Assembly: GCA_024970065.1 (NCBI GenBank)
Contig: CP103908.1
Span: 682,001 to 746,000, forward strand
DNA: 64,000 nt
Reading direction: 5' to 3'
DNA from: Pediococcus acidilactici
GTDB lineage: Bacteria > Bacillota > Bacilli > Lactobacillales > Lactobacillaceae
The position numbers and the translations under genes were made by a program. Positions 10,560 through 18,768 of this stretch are shown piece by piece (position 1 is the stretch's first letter; the number at the start of each line of letters is the position of its first letter). Under the pieces are notes generated by a model, which was given only the letters and a program-made list of their open reading frames with translations, had not been told where the DNA came from and did not search any database.

Positions 10560-12470
10560 ATGCATGATCGGGAAGCAGAAATTGTCGAATTTTTAATTCA
10601 TCACGGAGTGGTTCATTACGAACAAATCGCTAAAGCGACCAAGTTGTCGAAAAGAAGTATTGCAAATTACCTAGATATTATCGAAAATGACGCTCAGCCC
10701 TTTAACTTGAAACTAACGAGAAAGCCAAACGTCGGAATTTATTTAAACGGACAGTTACGCAATAAACAAGATTTCTTAGCGGCGTTGAAGCTTCATAGCG
10801 GTTTTACTTCGAAGGAAGCACGGATTCGTTATCTACTAATCAAATTGCTGGATGCGGACCGAAGCTATACGTTAAACGAGCTAGCTGATGACCTATACGT
10901 TAGTCGGAGCACTTTAGAAAGCGACTTCAAGCAGATTCGGGAATTCTTTAACGAACATCACGTTAAGATCAAGCGGGGAGCAAATGGGATTGCCATTCGG
11001 GCTTCTGGCGAACAACGCGAACGGTTGATGGCTAAAATTTTGAAAACATACTGGGGACAAAATATCTCCGTGATTCGGGATGGTGATGGACAAATTGCTT
11101 CCACCCTTAAATTGCCAGATTATTTACTAAATTTTTTTCCTGCCGACCTTGTCCAGGCGGTTTTGGCCGGAATTACGGATTTTATGGTAGCAAGCCAGTT
11201 GGAATTAACTGACTATGATCTTCAGTCTTTAGCAATCCACTTAATCATTAACACGGATGAGAATGCTACCCAGAGCATACCCCAAAACTTGCTATCCGAA
11301 ACAAAGCAATTGTTGGCCGCAATAGAAAAGCGACGGCCCATTAATTTTTCGTTAACGGGACTCCAGCGGGTGAATGGATATCTTGAAGTAATCGTGGCAC
11401 GGCAAAAAAATAGCTATTTAATTTCCGACGTGTCCCAAACTGAAAAGCAATACTACCAATTTTTGTTGGATAAATTAGCGGAATTGGAGCCTGACGAGGT
11501 ACTGCTGCGAGATTTAGCAGTTCACTTAGCAACTGCGGTCGATCGTTTAAAAAAAGGGATCGTAATCGATAACCCCTATACGAACGAAATTAAAATGAAT
11601 TTGCCGATTGCTTTTGACGTGGCAATCCAACTGGGAGAAGCGGTAGAAGCCCAATATCCAGTCCAGCTTCACGACGCAGAATTAGGATATTTAGCCCTTC
11701 ATTTTGAAGCCTTTTTCGAACGCTGTCATTTACACGCTCCAATTGAAACGGTGGTGGTTAGTTCTGCCGGAGTCGGAGCATCCCAGCTATTAGCCCAACG
11801 ACTTGAGGAACGTTTCAACAACAGTTTGAAAGTTACCCGAATTTTAGATCTGGCGACGGTCATGAAGACTAACTTAGCGGAAAAAATGGTGGTTAGTACG
11901 ATTCCCATTTACGGGTTAAAACAACCAGTGATCTTGGTTAGTCCGCTTTTACCACCTGAGGATATCCAGCAAATCAATCATGCAATTATTAACCTGACTA
12001 AAAATAAACATTCAAATTCATTTTTTAATTTGTTGGATCCGCAGTTAATCCAGGTTGGTACAACGAAAAAATCCTACGGAACAGTGCTGGAAGAGATTGT
12101 TAAGGCGCTTACTACGCAGGAAATTTTGGTGAATAACCCTAAAATTTTGGAAATGCTAGTGGCGCGCGAGAAAATGGCGACCACCGCGCTTAATGCGGTA
12201 GCAATTCCACATATTGCTCCCAATTACGTACAAAAATCGGCCATTGCTTTGTGGCTTATTCCCCAAGGAGTGCAGTGGTTGGGCAATACGGTTTACGTGG
12301 TTATCTTTTTAGCGTTGACCCGGGAACAAGTTGCTGCAAGTCGAGAGGTTTATAAGCTTTTAAATCGGCTGGTTGAAAATCAAGATTTCTGCCAGCAGTT
12401 ATCCCAAGCAACAACGCCGACTGATGCAATGGAGCAAATTCAAAAATTTATACAGAAAGAGGGAGAATGA
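10560..12470 (+). CDS. BglG/MtlR-type PRD transcriptional regulator
   Basis: This 636-residue multidomain activator of the LicR/MtlR type has the following domains: an N-terminal HTH (about residues 1-60), a second HTH with LADDLYVSRSTLESDFKQI (about 100-120), two PRD domains (about 190-405, with histidines in LAIHLIINTD and YLALHFEAFFE), an EIIB-like domain (about 415-490) and an EIIA-like domain with AIPHIAP (about 500-636). Phosphorylation of these by the PTS sets its activity. It lies directly before an EIIA gene (3-base gap) and an EIIBC gene, which it most likely controls. AAGGAGGTGA at 10541-10550 is the ribosome binding site of the ATG at 10560, at rather long spacing. Confidence 0.88.
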   Translation: MHDREAEIVEFLIHHGVVHYEQIAKATKLSKRSIANYLDIIENDAQPFNLKLTRKPNVGIYLNGQLRNKQDFLAALKLHSGFTSKEARIRYLLIKLLDADRSYTLNELADDLYVSRSTLESDFKQIREFFNEHHVKIKRGANGIAIRASGEQRERLMAKILKTYWGQNISVIRDGDGQIASTLKLPDYLLNFFPADLVQAVLAGITDFMVASQLELTDYDLQSLAIHLIINTDENATQSIPQNLLSETKQLLAAIEKRRPINFSLTGLQRVNGYLEVIVARQKNSYLISDVSQTEKQYYQFLLDKLAELEPDEVLLRDLAVHLATAVDRLKKGIVIDNPYTNEIKMNLPIAFDVAIQLGEAVEAQYPVQLHDAELGYLALHFEAFFERCHLHAPIETVVVSSAGVGASQLLAQRLEERFNNSLKVTRILDLATVMKTNLAEKMVVSTIPIYGLKQPVILVSPLLPPEDIQQINHAIINLTKNKHSNSFFNLLDPQLIQVGTTKKSYGTVLEEIVKALTTQEILVNNPKILEMLVAREKMATTALNAVAIPHIAPNYVQKSAIALWLIPQGVQWLGNTVYVVIFLALTREQVAASREVYKLLNRLVENQDFCQQLSQATTPTDAMEQIQKFIQKEGE

Positions 12471-12473
12471 GTA

Positions 12474-12926
12474 ATGAATTCAGACGTAAAATGCGCAGCT
12501 TTTATTGATGTGAAGGTAGCACCGCAAAAAGAGGCGGCGTTAGCGACCACGGCCGAATTACTAGCAAACCAGTGGTCGATTGATGGTAAAGAATTGTATG
12601 CCAGCTTTGTTAACCGGGAGGCGGAAAGTTCGACAGGATTCGGGGACGGAATTGCTATTCCCCATGCAAAGGTTTCTGGGTTAGAAGTTCCGGTAGTGGG
12701 AATTTTAACGTACGCTGACCCAGTTGAGTGGGCGGCAATTGATGAACAGCCAGTTTCGCTTGCGATTGCGTTAATCGTACCTACTAAGGCAGATCAAGTT
12801 CATTTGCAGTTGCTTTCTAAGCTGGCTCGTAAATTAGTCGATCATGATTATGCAGAAGGGCTTCGTCGATCCGCGCACGATGCTGTGCAACTCACCCAAC
12901 AGGTTCAACAAGCTTTAGCAGAATAA
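12474..12926 (+). CDS. PTS fructose-type EIIA subunit
   Basis: This 150-residue soluble EIIA of the fructose/mannitol class has the phosphoryl-accepting His64 in GFGDGIAIPHAKV. It passes phosphate from HPr to the EIIB domain of the next gene. It begins 3 bases after the regulator stop and lies 24 bases before EIIBC, so all three genes form one transcript. The exact sugar is not evident from sequence. Confidence 0.88.
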   Translation: MNSDVKCAAFIDVKVAPQKEAALATTAELLANQWSIDGKELYASFVNREAESSTGFGDGIAIPHAKVSGLEVPVVGILTYADPVEWAAIDEQPVSLAIALIVPTKADQVHLQLLSKLARKLVDHDYAEGLRRSAHDAVQLTQQVQQALAE

Positions 12927-12950
12927 ACGTTCAGGAAAGAAGGTAATGAA

Positions 12951-14384
12951 ATGAAAAAAATTGTTGGCGTAACTAAGTGTCCGGTGGGAATTGCCCATAC
13001 GTACATGGCGGCCGAAAAGTTAAAGGCAGCGGCCGAAGCAGCCGGATACGAGGCTAAGGTCGAAACGCAGGGCGCTTCGGGAACCGAAAATCCGTTAACT
13101 CAAGCCGAAATTGATGCTGCAGATTACGTAATCTTAGCGGTTGACGTAGCAATTGACGGGATGGAACGATTTAACGGGAAAAAGGTTTTATTCAGCAAAA
13201 CTTCGGCAGCCATTAAGGATTCGGCAGCGTTAGTTGAGAAAGTTACCGATGCTCCGGTATACTATGCTGAAAAAAATGCGGCAGTCGCAGCGCAAAGCAC
13301 GGACAATGCCAAGGGACAAAATCCAGCAATTAAACAGTTGTTAAACGGGGTTTCGCACATGATTCCGTTCGTAGTTGTCGGCGGATTGTTTATCGCCCTT
13401 TCGATTGCTTTAGGTGGCCATCCAACTGCCAATGCCGGAATGGTGGTTACTCCCGGAACCATTTGGAGTTCAATGAATCAAATCGGAACCTTAGGCTTCA
13501 CCTTAATGATTCCAATTCTTGCAGGATTTACAGCTCATGCAATTGCGGGACGGGCTGCGTTAGCCCCCGCCATGATTGGTGCCATGGTTGCCAATTCACC
13601 AGATATTTTGGGAACCAAGGCGGGAACTGGATTCTTGGGAGCTATTCTAGTTGGCTTTGCAGCTGGATACTTAGTTAAATGGATGAACTCCTGGCCAATC
13701 CCGAAAAACTTGCGGTCCGTCATGCCGATTTTTGTAATTCCGCTTTTAGGTACCGCGATAATTTCGGCAGCGTTTATTTACCTATTGGGTGGTCCAATTT
13801 CTGCGTTGATGACGTTACTGCAAAACATGCTCGATACGCTATCGGCGAGCCCGTCAACTTCGGTATTACTCGGATTGATTTTGGGCGCGATGGTAGCGAT
13901 TGACATGGGTGGTCCGATTAACAAGGTAGCCTTCCTGTTTGGAGTAGCTTCAATTACCGCAGGAAATCCCATGATTATGGGTGCCGTGGCTTGTTCAGTT
14001 TCGGTTCCACCACTTTCTTCGGGGCTTGCAACCTTAATTCGCCCGGATTTAAACGTCAATGAAGAAGAACGGTCGGCGGGAATTTCTGCCATGTTAATGG
14101 CGTTGATTGGCATTACGGAAGGGGCCATCCCACTGGCAACGACCCGGCCAGGACAAGTATTTCCGGGCATTATCATCGGTTCAGCAGTTGCCGGCGCCAC
14201 CGGGATGATTTTTAAGATTACGGACGCGGTTCCCCATGGCGGCCCGATTGTCGGTGTGCTTGGGGCAACCAATAATTTAGGGTTATTTATTATCGCAATC
14301 TTGACTGGTACCGCGGTTTCCGTTTTGATTATTGCTATTTTAAAAATCCGAGCGGGTAAAAAGGCGGCTAAACAACTTTCTTAG
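12951..14384 (+). CDS. PTS fructose-type EIIBC permease
   Basis: This 477-residue fusion has an N-terminal EIIB domain (residues 1-100) with active Cys10 in TKCPVGIAHTYMAA, then an EIIC membrane domain (about 120-470) with the conserved MGGPINKVAF and TEGAIPLA segments. It transports and phosphorylates a fructose-class substrate, such as fructose or a mannosyl or glucosyl glycerate-like compound. AAAGAAGG precedes the ATG. No hydrolase or phosphofructokinase follows, so the substrate is left open. It is the last gene of the regulator-EIIA-EIIBC operon and is followed by the GAGTGGGACA element. Confidence 0.88.
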   Translation: MKKIVGVTKCPVGIAHTYMAAEKLKAAAEAAGYEAKVETQGASGTENPLTQAEIDAADYVILAVDVAIDGMERFNGKKVLFSKTSAAIKDSAALVEKVTDAPVYYAEKNAAVAAQSTDNAKGQNPAIKQLLNGVSHMIPFVVVGGLFIALSIALGGHPTANAGMVVTPGTIWSSMNQIGTLGFTLMIPILAGFTAHAIAGRAALAPAMIGAMVANSPDILGTKAGTGFLGAILVGFAAGYLVKWMNSWPIPKNLRSVMPIFVIPLLGTAIISAAFIYLLGGPISALMTLLQNMLDTLSASPSTSVLLGLILGAMVAIDMGGPINKVAFLFGVASITAGNPMIMGAVACSVSVPPLSSGLATLIRPDLNVNEEERSAGISAMLMALIGITEGAIPLATTRPGQVFPGIIIGSAVAGATGMIFKITDAVPHGGPIVGVLGATNNLGLFIIAILTGTAVSVLIIAILKIRAGKKAAKQLS

Positions 14385-14442
14385 AAAATTAATTGAAAAA
14401 AGAGAGTGGGACAAAAGTCGGGTAGTTTGCGAACATTAACTG

Positions 14443-14486
14443 AAATTTGACCATTATGCCTGTATTTGGCGTAATGGTCAATTTTT
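14443..14486 (+). terminator. Terminator after fructose-type PTS
   Basis: A long stem (14443-14460 with 14468-14485) and a following T-run lie about 60 bases after the EIIBC stop, inside the GAGTGGGACA element. Confidence 0.75.
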
Positions 14487-14544
14487 GGTTAAACGGAACA
14501 AACTGACTTTGGGTACACGTTTGGGCTCTATTGAGGTTAAAATG

Positions 14545-14583
14545 ACTTTTTAAGGACCTTTTCATCCTTGAAAAGTATTTTTT
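14545..14583. terminator. Second hairpin, likely ends the leftward operon
   Basis: ACTTTTTAAGGA (14545-14556) pairs with TCCTTGAAAAGT (14565-14576) and is flanked by A/T-rich tracts. It lies just past the 3' end of the amidohydrolase gene and may work in both directions. Confidence 0.55.
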
Positions 14584-14616
14584 CCAACCTCTTTTTGTAT
14601 TGGGATAGTATGTAAT

Positions 14617-15915
14617 TCAATGGTGGCACGCGTAATTGCGAGCTTCAGCGATAATGCGTTCTTGATCGAGAGTGAGTACTTGCCGATTTCGCATCAAGAA
14701 CTGTCCGTCAACCATCGTATCCGTGACGTCGTTAGCGTTGACACACTCTAACAGGGTGTTTTGCCAATTACTGGAAGGGTAAAGATGGGGCTGGTTAAGG
14801 TCAATTGCAATTAAGTCGGCTTTGTAACCGGGTTGAATTTTACCTAACTGCCCAGCGTGGTTTAATGCGGCGGCGCCACCTTCTAAGAGCATTCGAAAAA
14901 TTTGAGCAGCGGGCATGACGTTAGGTTGCCGTAATCGAAGACCGTGGGTAGCAACCATTAGGGAGCGAAAAATTTTAATCTCGTTCCAAAGGCTTAAACC
15001 ACCGTGAGCGGCGCCATCGGTTCCAAACCCAATGGAAATTTGATTTTGAAGTAACTCGGGAGTAGTGGGAACTCCTTTTCCGGCGTTACTAAACGGGCAA
15101 TGACAAAGTTTAACCCGGTATTTTTTAATGAGTTCTTTTTCGTGGTTAGATAGGAAGAGGCTATGGGCACCTAAAAAATGGTTACTGAGTAAGTGACGCT
15201 TAGCTAACCATTCGAAGGGCCGTAATCCGGTTCGTTGAATAATGTTGAGTATTTCGGTGGGGTATTCGTTCATGTGCGCGGTTAAAAAAGTGTGGTGTGT
15301 TTGAGCAGCCTCAGCAGCAAGGTCAATTAATTCATCGGAACAAGCGGTGAGGGCGCGTAGCGAATAGTAAACTTGCAAACGATCTTGGTGATGAAATTGC
15401 TGATATAGTTGGGTGGTTTGGTTGACGGCTTCGCGGGCGCTCATTTTAATTGACGCTGGTAGCTGGGAATCGTCCATGGTGGAGGCAGTTAATGTGCCAC
15501 GCAACCCACTATGAGCGTAAACTTCTGCAGCACTTTCCATGTGGTAGCTCCCCGCTTCTACAAAACCGGTGGTTCCGCCAGTAATCATTTCTAAAGCAGC
15601 TAATTCTGCGCTTAGTTTCATCTGGGATGCGGTTAGTTGACTTTCGAAAGGTAGCATAATCCGGGTCCAAATTACTGGTTTAGCGTCAAGTACGCGCCCC
15701 CGCAAAAGTTGCTGTCCAGTATGTAAGTGACTGTCAATTAATCCCGGAAGGTAAAGGTGGTCGGCCCCGTCAATAATCTCGCCCGTAAACTTAGGAGGCC
15801 GAGGAAAATTGCCAACTTGTTGGATACGGTGGTCATGAATCCAAATTGACTGTTTGGTGTTAATCTGTCCGGCTTGTTTTAGAATGGTGGCATTTGTAAT
15901 TAAAATATCAGACAT
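14617..15915 (-). CDS. Amidohydrolase (TRZ/ATZ or SsnA-like deaminase family)
   Basis: This metal-dependent amidohydrolase of about 432 residues has the metal-binding LPGLIDSHLHTGQ motif near residue 60, then LTAHMNE, GAHSLFLSNHE and FGTDGAAHGG, as in cytosine/guanine deaminases, chlorohydrolases and SsnA. It would hydrolyse or deaminate a nitrogen heterocycle in the cytosol. I choose the ATG at 15915 (MSDILITNATIL), with GAGG about 10 bases upstream. Longer in-frame sequence reads back into the upstream membrane gene and is not conserved-looking. It is the last gene of a leftward operon with two membrane proteins, which suggests that they import its substrate. Confidence 0.82.
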   Translation of the reverse strand: MSDILITNATILKQAGQINTKQSIWIHDHRIQQVGNFPRPPKFTGEIIDGADHLYLPGLIDSHLHTGQQLLRGRVLDAKPVIWTRIMLPFESQLTASQMKLSAELAALEMITGGTTGFVEAGSYHMESAAEVYAHSGLRGTLTASTMDDSQLPASIKMSAREAVNQTTQLYQQFHHQDRLQVYYSLRALTACSDELIDLAAEAAQTHHTFLTAHMNEYPTEILNIIQRTGLRPFEWLAKRHLLSNHFLGAHSLFLSNHEKELIKKYRVKLCHCPFSNAGKGVPTTPELLQNQISIGFGTDGAAHGGLSLWNEIKIFRSLMVATHGLRLRQPNVMPAAQIFRMLLEGGAAALNHAGQLGKIQPGYKADLIAIDLNQPHLYPSSNWQNTLLECVNANDVTDTMVDGQFLMRNRQVLTLDQERIIAEARNYACHH

Positions 15916-15932
15916 TGTTATTATTAACCTCG

Positions 15933-16379
15933 CTAAAGTAATTTGGTTAAGCCTAGCGTGAAGGAATCCCATAAACAAGAACCTAAGAAAGTTCCGGTCA
16001 TGACTAAAATTCCCACGATAATGTATTTCCATCCTTGACTAACAAAGCGCTGTAGTTGGTCACTAATGGCAATTCCAGCAAAGGAGCCCACGATGGTGAA
16101 GGGGGCCGCAAATTCAATAGCGTTCGCGCTACTGATTAGCCAAGCATGGATGGGCGAAAAAGGGGCCGCTCCCAATAGCCCTAAAATTGAACAGTAGGCA
16201 ATTAGCGGAAGCTTGAGGGGCAGGTATTTTACGCAAAGCACTGCTAAAAGCGTGATCACGGTTAATGCGACGATGCCGTTAAGGCTTTTTTGAAATGAGA
16301 TACCGTAACCAATCCAATTGGCTAATCCAGTACCAATGCCACACATAATTAATAGGAAAGTCCATTCTCGATAACGCAT
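15933..16379 (-). CDS. Small membrane protein, partner of DUF3100-like protein
   Basis: This 148-residue, strongly hydrophobic protein has about four or five membrane segments and no cytosolic domain. I do not recognise its family with confidence. It stands 3 bases after the DUF3100-like gene and 17 bases before the amidohydrolase start, so all three are co-transcribed. The tight pairing suggests a two-subunit transporter. Confidence 0.7.
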   Translation of the reverse strand: MRYREWTFLLIMCGIGTGLANWIGYGISFQKSLNGIVALTVITLLAVLCVKYLPLKLPLIAYCSILGLLGAAPFSPIHAWLISSANAIEFAAPFTIVGSFAGIAISDQLQRFVSQGWKYIIVGILVMTGTFLGSCLWDSFTLGLTKLL

Positions 16380-16382
16380 GTT

Positions 16383-17231
16383 TTAACCTCGGTTCAGTTT
16401 AAGATGCTGTTGAGTTGGTAAACGGAAGATTTTACAAAGTAAGGAGTAATACTTTTCGGTTAGGGGAAGGGCCAGCCACATGGTGATGTAGATTCCAGTA
16501 ATTCCGGCAATTGTGTTACTAGCGGAAGCCATTGTGGTGATTACCGCGGCGTGGGCAGGAAAGGCGTTTGCTAAACTAGCACTCGCACTTGCCATGAAGA
16601 TTCCCGCTCCAACTCCGGAAGCCATCCCGAGTGCTTGGGGAGCAAACCAACCGGTGCTGGCAATTAAGGAAGCCATGATGCCAAAGTATATTGCTCCGAT
16701 CATGCCGCCGACGATGTAAAGGGCTAAGCTACCGTTGCTTTCGGCAGATTCCGCACCGTACGCGTTATTAATCACGGCCAAGTGGTATTCACGATTTAAG
16801 GAGCTGCAGGCTCCGATGGTTTCACGGTGTAGACCAAGTAACATCGCAATTGGAAGAGCTACAATTGGACCAAGGAGACTCCCAAAACCGTGTAGCAACA
16901 GGGCGGGACCGGCGTTTAAAATTAAATGAAGGTTAGCTCCCGCGGTAATGCCAAGTTTAACGATAAAGGGACAGATGCCAACTAAAACAAGTTTTCCAGC
17001 AGCCGTAGTTTCGGCAGGCCGGATTAATTTTAAAACCTGGGGACCGAGCATAATTCCTAAAATAATTGCGTAGAAAACGGGAAAGAAAATAATTACCCCG
17101 TTGCCAATTTTAAGGGTGACCTCGCCAATCCCGTCGGCAATTAACACTAAGACCAAACTAATTAGGTAAATTTTCTTTTCACTTTTAATGCGCTGCCAAA
17201 GGGATGAATAATCATCGACGGATCGTTTCAT
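16383..17231 (-). CDS. DUF3100-like membrane protein
   Basis: This 282-residue polytopic protein resembles DUF3100 proteins, with IGEVTLKIGNGVIIFFP near the N-terminus and HRETIGACSSLNRE in the middle. It has about eight hydrophobic segments, including a Gly/Ala/Ser-rich stretch GVGAGIFMASASAS. The molecular function of the family is not known to me. It is first in a leftward operon with a small membrane protein and an amidohydrolase. A role as permease for the amidohydrolase substrate is an inference from context. AAGGAGTG precedes the ATG. Confidence 0.65.
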   Translation of the reverse strand: MKRSVDDYSSLWQRIKSEKKIYLISLVLVLIADGIGEVTLKIGNGVIIFFPVFYAIILGIMLGPQVLKLIRPAETTAAGKLVLVGICPFIVKLGITAGANLHLILNAGPALLLHGFGSLLGPIVALPIAMLLGLHRETIGACSSLNREYHLAVINNAYGAESAESNGSLALYIVGGMIGAIYFGIMASLIASTGWFAPQALGMASGVGAGIFMASASASLANAFPAHAAVITTMASASNTIAGITGIYITMWLALPLTEKYYSLLCKIFRLPTQQHLKLNRG

Positions 17232-17472
17232 TCAAAGCACTCCTTCCTGAATCTTAACTATGCTTTGAGTTTAACATGTTATATTTAGCAATAAAAGAAC
17301 TTTTAATGTTATTTTTATATTTATAGTTCGTGTTTATCAAAAAATAAATAAGTCTGCTTTAAGTTAGGAAAACGCTTGCTTTTTAAAAGGGCTCCTGTAT
17401 AGTGGGAAGAGACTGATTTTTGCCGATCAAATCGTTACCTATTTCTAACGAATAGAATGTACAATCTTTATT
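17232..17472. promoter_or_regulatory. Promoter region of the DUF3100 operon with cre-like box
   Basis: This AT-rich stretch upstream of the leftward operon has no open frame of note. A cre-like box, GGAAAACGCTTGCT, lies at 17367-17380. It is a weak match and about 140 bases from the start codon. I did not identify a convincing -35/-10 pair. Confidence 0.35.
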
Positions 17473-17479
17473 TGGTAAA

Positions 17480-17521
17480 TAAAAACCCGTAATTATTAGA
17501 AAACAATCTAATAATTGCGGG
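17480..17521 (-). terminator. Terminator of galM
   Basis: CCCGTAATTATTAGA (17486-17500) pairs with TCTAATAATTGCGGG (17507-17521). On the minus strand the stem is followed by a T-run, 22 bases after the galM stop. Confidence 0.85.
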
Positions 17522-17542
17522 AATTTATGGTTTAAAAATTAG

Positions 17543-18574
17543 TTAATTACCTTTTAAATAGCGATAAGTGATGGTGTAAGATTGAGGTTCGTTAGCTGGC
17601 AAAGTGATATCGCCAAAACCGGGATGGTTATGGGTGTCTGGCAGAGTTTGAGCTTCCATAGCGATCCCCATTTGAGGGCGTCCCGGTCTCCTAGTAAAAC
17701 TTAGGGCATCGTCGAGGGCGTTAGCGGTGTAAACCACTAGACCATTGCGTTTAGAATAAATTTCGAGAGCATCTTTACTATCTAAGTCTTGTAGTTTCGC
17801 GATTGGAGCGGCGTTTTCGTTAATTTTAAAGATGTCATCAAGGCCCTTTTCCGGGGTATCCTGCAAGGCGGCAATGGTGTCTTGCAGCTTTACCGGTTGA
17901 CGGAAATCGTATGGAGTACGTTCGGTGGCAAGAAACTCTCCCGTGGGGACCTTTTGCTGATCAACGGCTAAATACTGGGCACTATCAATCGTCAACTGAT
18001 GGTTCAATACATGGTCACGATTACTTAAGTTAAAGTACGCATGACAAGTTGGATTGAAAAGCGTTGGTTGATCAGCAGTTCCTTGATAAGTAATGATAAC
18101 TTGGTCGTCGTTAGTAAGCTTAAACGTAATGGCAACATCAATGTTTCCTGGATAGCCGTCGTCGCTTTCTTTGATTTGATGAGTAAAGGTGACGGACAAA
18201 AAGTCTTCACCCTTTTGCAGATGGTAATCCCAGAGGTAATTAAAGAAGCCGTGGGGACCGCCGTGGTGAGTATTATTATTTTCGTTTGTTGGTAAATGAA
18301 CCACACCTTTTGTTAACGGCATGGTTCCGTCCTTAATGCGTCCCGCGGTTCGACCAATTGCCATTCCAATGTAAAAGGGATTATCGTAGTACTTTTTAGT
18401 TTGGTCAAAACTAAGCACGAGATTTTTTCGTCCATCAGTCTGGGGAACCGAAAATTCATTTAAGATGGCTCCCATGGTGAGCACCCCAACGGAAACATCG
18501 TGATCATTAGTTAAGCGAATTTTTTCAACCTGATGACCGCGAAATTGATCGAACTTAAGTATATCAATGTGCAT
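17543..18574 (-). CDS. galM: Aldose 1-epimerase (galactose mutarotase)
   Basis: This 343-residue mutarotase interconverts alpha and beta anomers of aldoses. It shows the family segments MAIGRTAGRI, THHGGPHGF and NPTCHAYFNLS, with the catalytic histidine in the last, and a glutamate in the C-terminal MAIEAQTLPD. It is cytosolic. It is transcribed away from araR. Its promoter carries a sequence matching the AraR box of the araE promoter, and a cre-like site lies downstream of it, so it probably belongs to the arabinose regulon. It would then supply the anomer needed by arabinose isomerase. A GGAGGTAC ribosome site precedes the ATG. Confidence 0.93.
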   Translation of the reverse strand: MHIDILKFDQFRGHQVEKIRLTNDHDVSVGVLTMGAILNEFSVPQTDGRKNLVLSFDQTKKYYDNPFYIGMAIGRTAGRIKDGTMPLTKGVVHLPTNENNNTHHGGPHGFFNYLWDYHLQKGEDFLSVTFTHQIKESDDGYPGNIDVAITFKLTNDDQVIITYQGTADQPTLFNPTCHAYFNLSNRDHVLNHQLTIDSAQYLAVDQQKVPTGEFLATERTPYDFRQPVKLQDTIAALQDTPEKGLDDIFKINENAAPIAKLQDLDSKDALEIYSKRNGLVVYTANALDDALSFTRRPGRPQMGIAMEAQTLPDTHNHPGFGDITLPANEPQSYTITYRYLKGN

Positions 18575-18593
18575 ATTTATGTACCTCCATGTT

Positions 18594-18607
18594 TGAAACC
18601 GTTATCA
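18594..18607 (-). promoter_or_regulatory. cre-like site of galM
   Basis: TGAAACCGTTATCA fits the cre consensus at every defined position. It lies between the galM promoter and its start codon. Confidence 0.65.
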
Positions 18608-18616
18608 TTATCCTTA

Positions 18617-18645
18617 ATCCTAAAATTTGTCCGGATAAATGTCAA
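18617..18645 (-). promoter_or_regulatory. galM promoter with AraR operator in the spacer
   Basis: On the minus strand, TTGACA (18645-18640) and TAGGAT (18622-18617) are 17 bases apart. The spacer holds ATTTGTCCGGATAAAT (18625-18640, plus-strand reading), a near-palindrome that matches the box in the araE promoter at 14 of 16 positions and resembles the known AraR operator pattern. AraR binding there would block RNA polymerase. Confidence 0.7.
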
Positions 18646-18768
18646 TGATTTTAACGACGAATGCATAGAATTAAAAAAGAATCGGCATTATAGATTTATC
18701 ATTTAAAAATAAGTGATAACATTTTACTTATCGTATAATAAATTTGCTGTAGTAGAGGAGGAGCAATC

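Larger units (their letters stand above)
14398..14603. repeat. GAGTGGGACA-type intergenic element with inverted ends
   Basis: The spacer between two converging transcripts starts with AGAGAGTGGGACAAAAGT (14401) and ends, on the other strand, with AAAAAGAGGTTGGAAAAAAT (from about 14600). The two edges thus carry related inverted motifs. Inside are a hairpin at 14443-14486 (TTGACCATTATGCC with GGCGTAATGGTCAA, then T5) and another at 14545-14583. Elements with GAGTGGGACA-like motifs are common between genes in lactobacilli and other Firmicutes. No protein is encoded. The element can serve as terminator for both sides. Confidence 0.6.

Noticed and set aside
13778-14272. Long reverse-strand frame opposite the EIIBC gene
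   Set aside because: It is the antisense shadow of a conserved membrane domain, with no ribosome site or family features.
15916-16032. N-terminal extension of the amidohydrolase
   Set aside because: It overlaps the upstream membrane gene and has no ribosome site; ATG 15915 is a better start.
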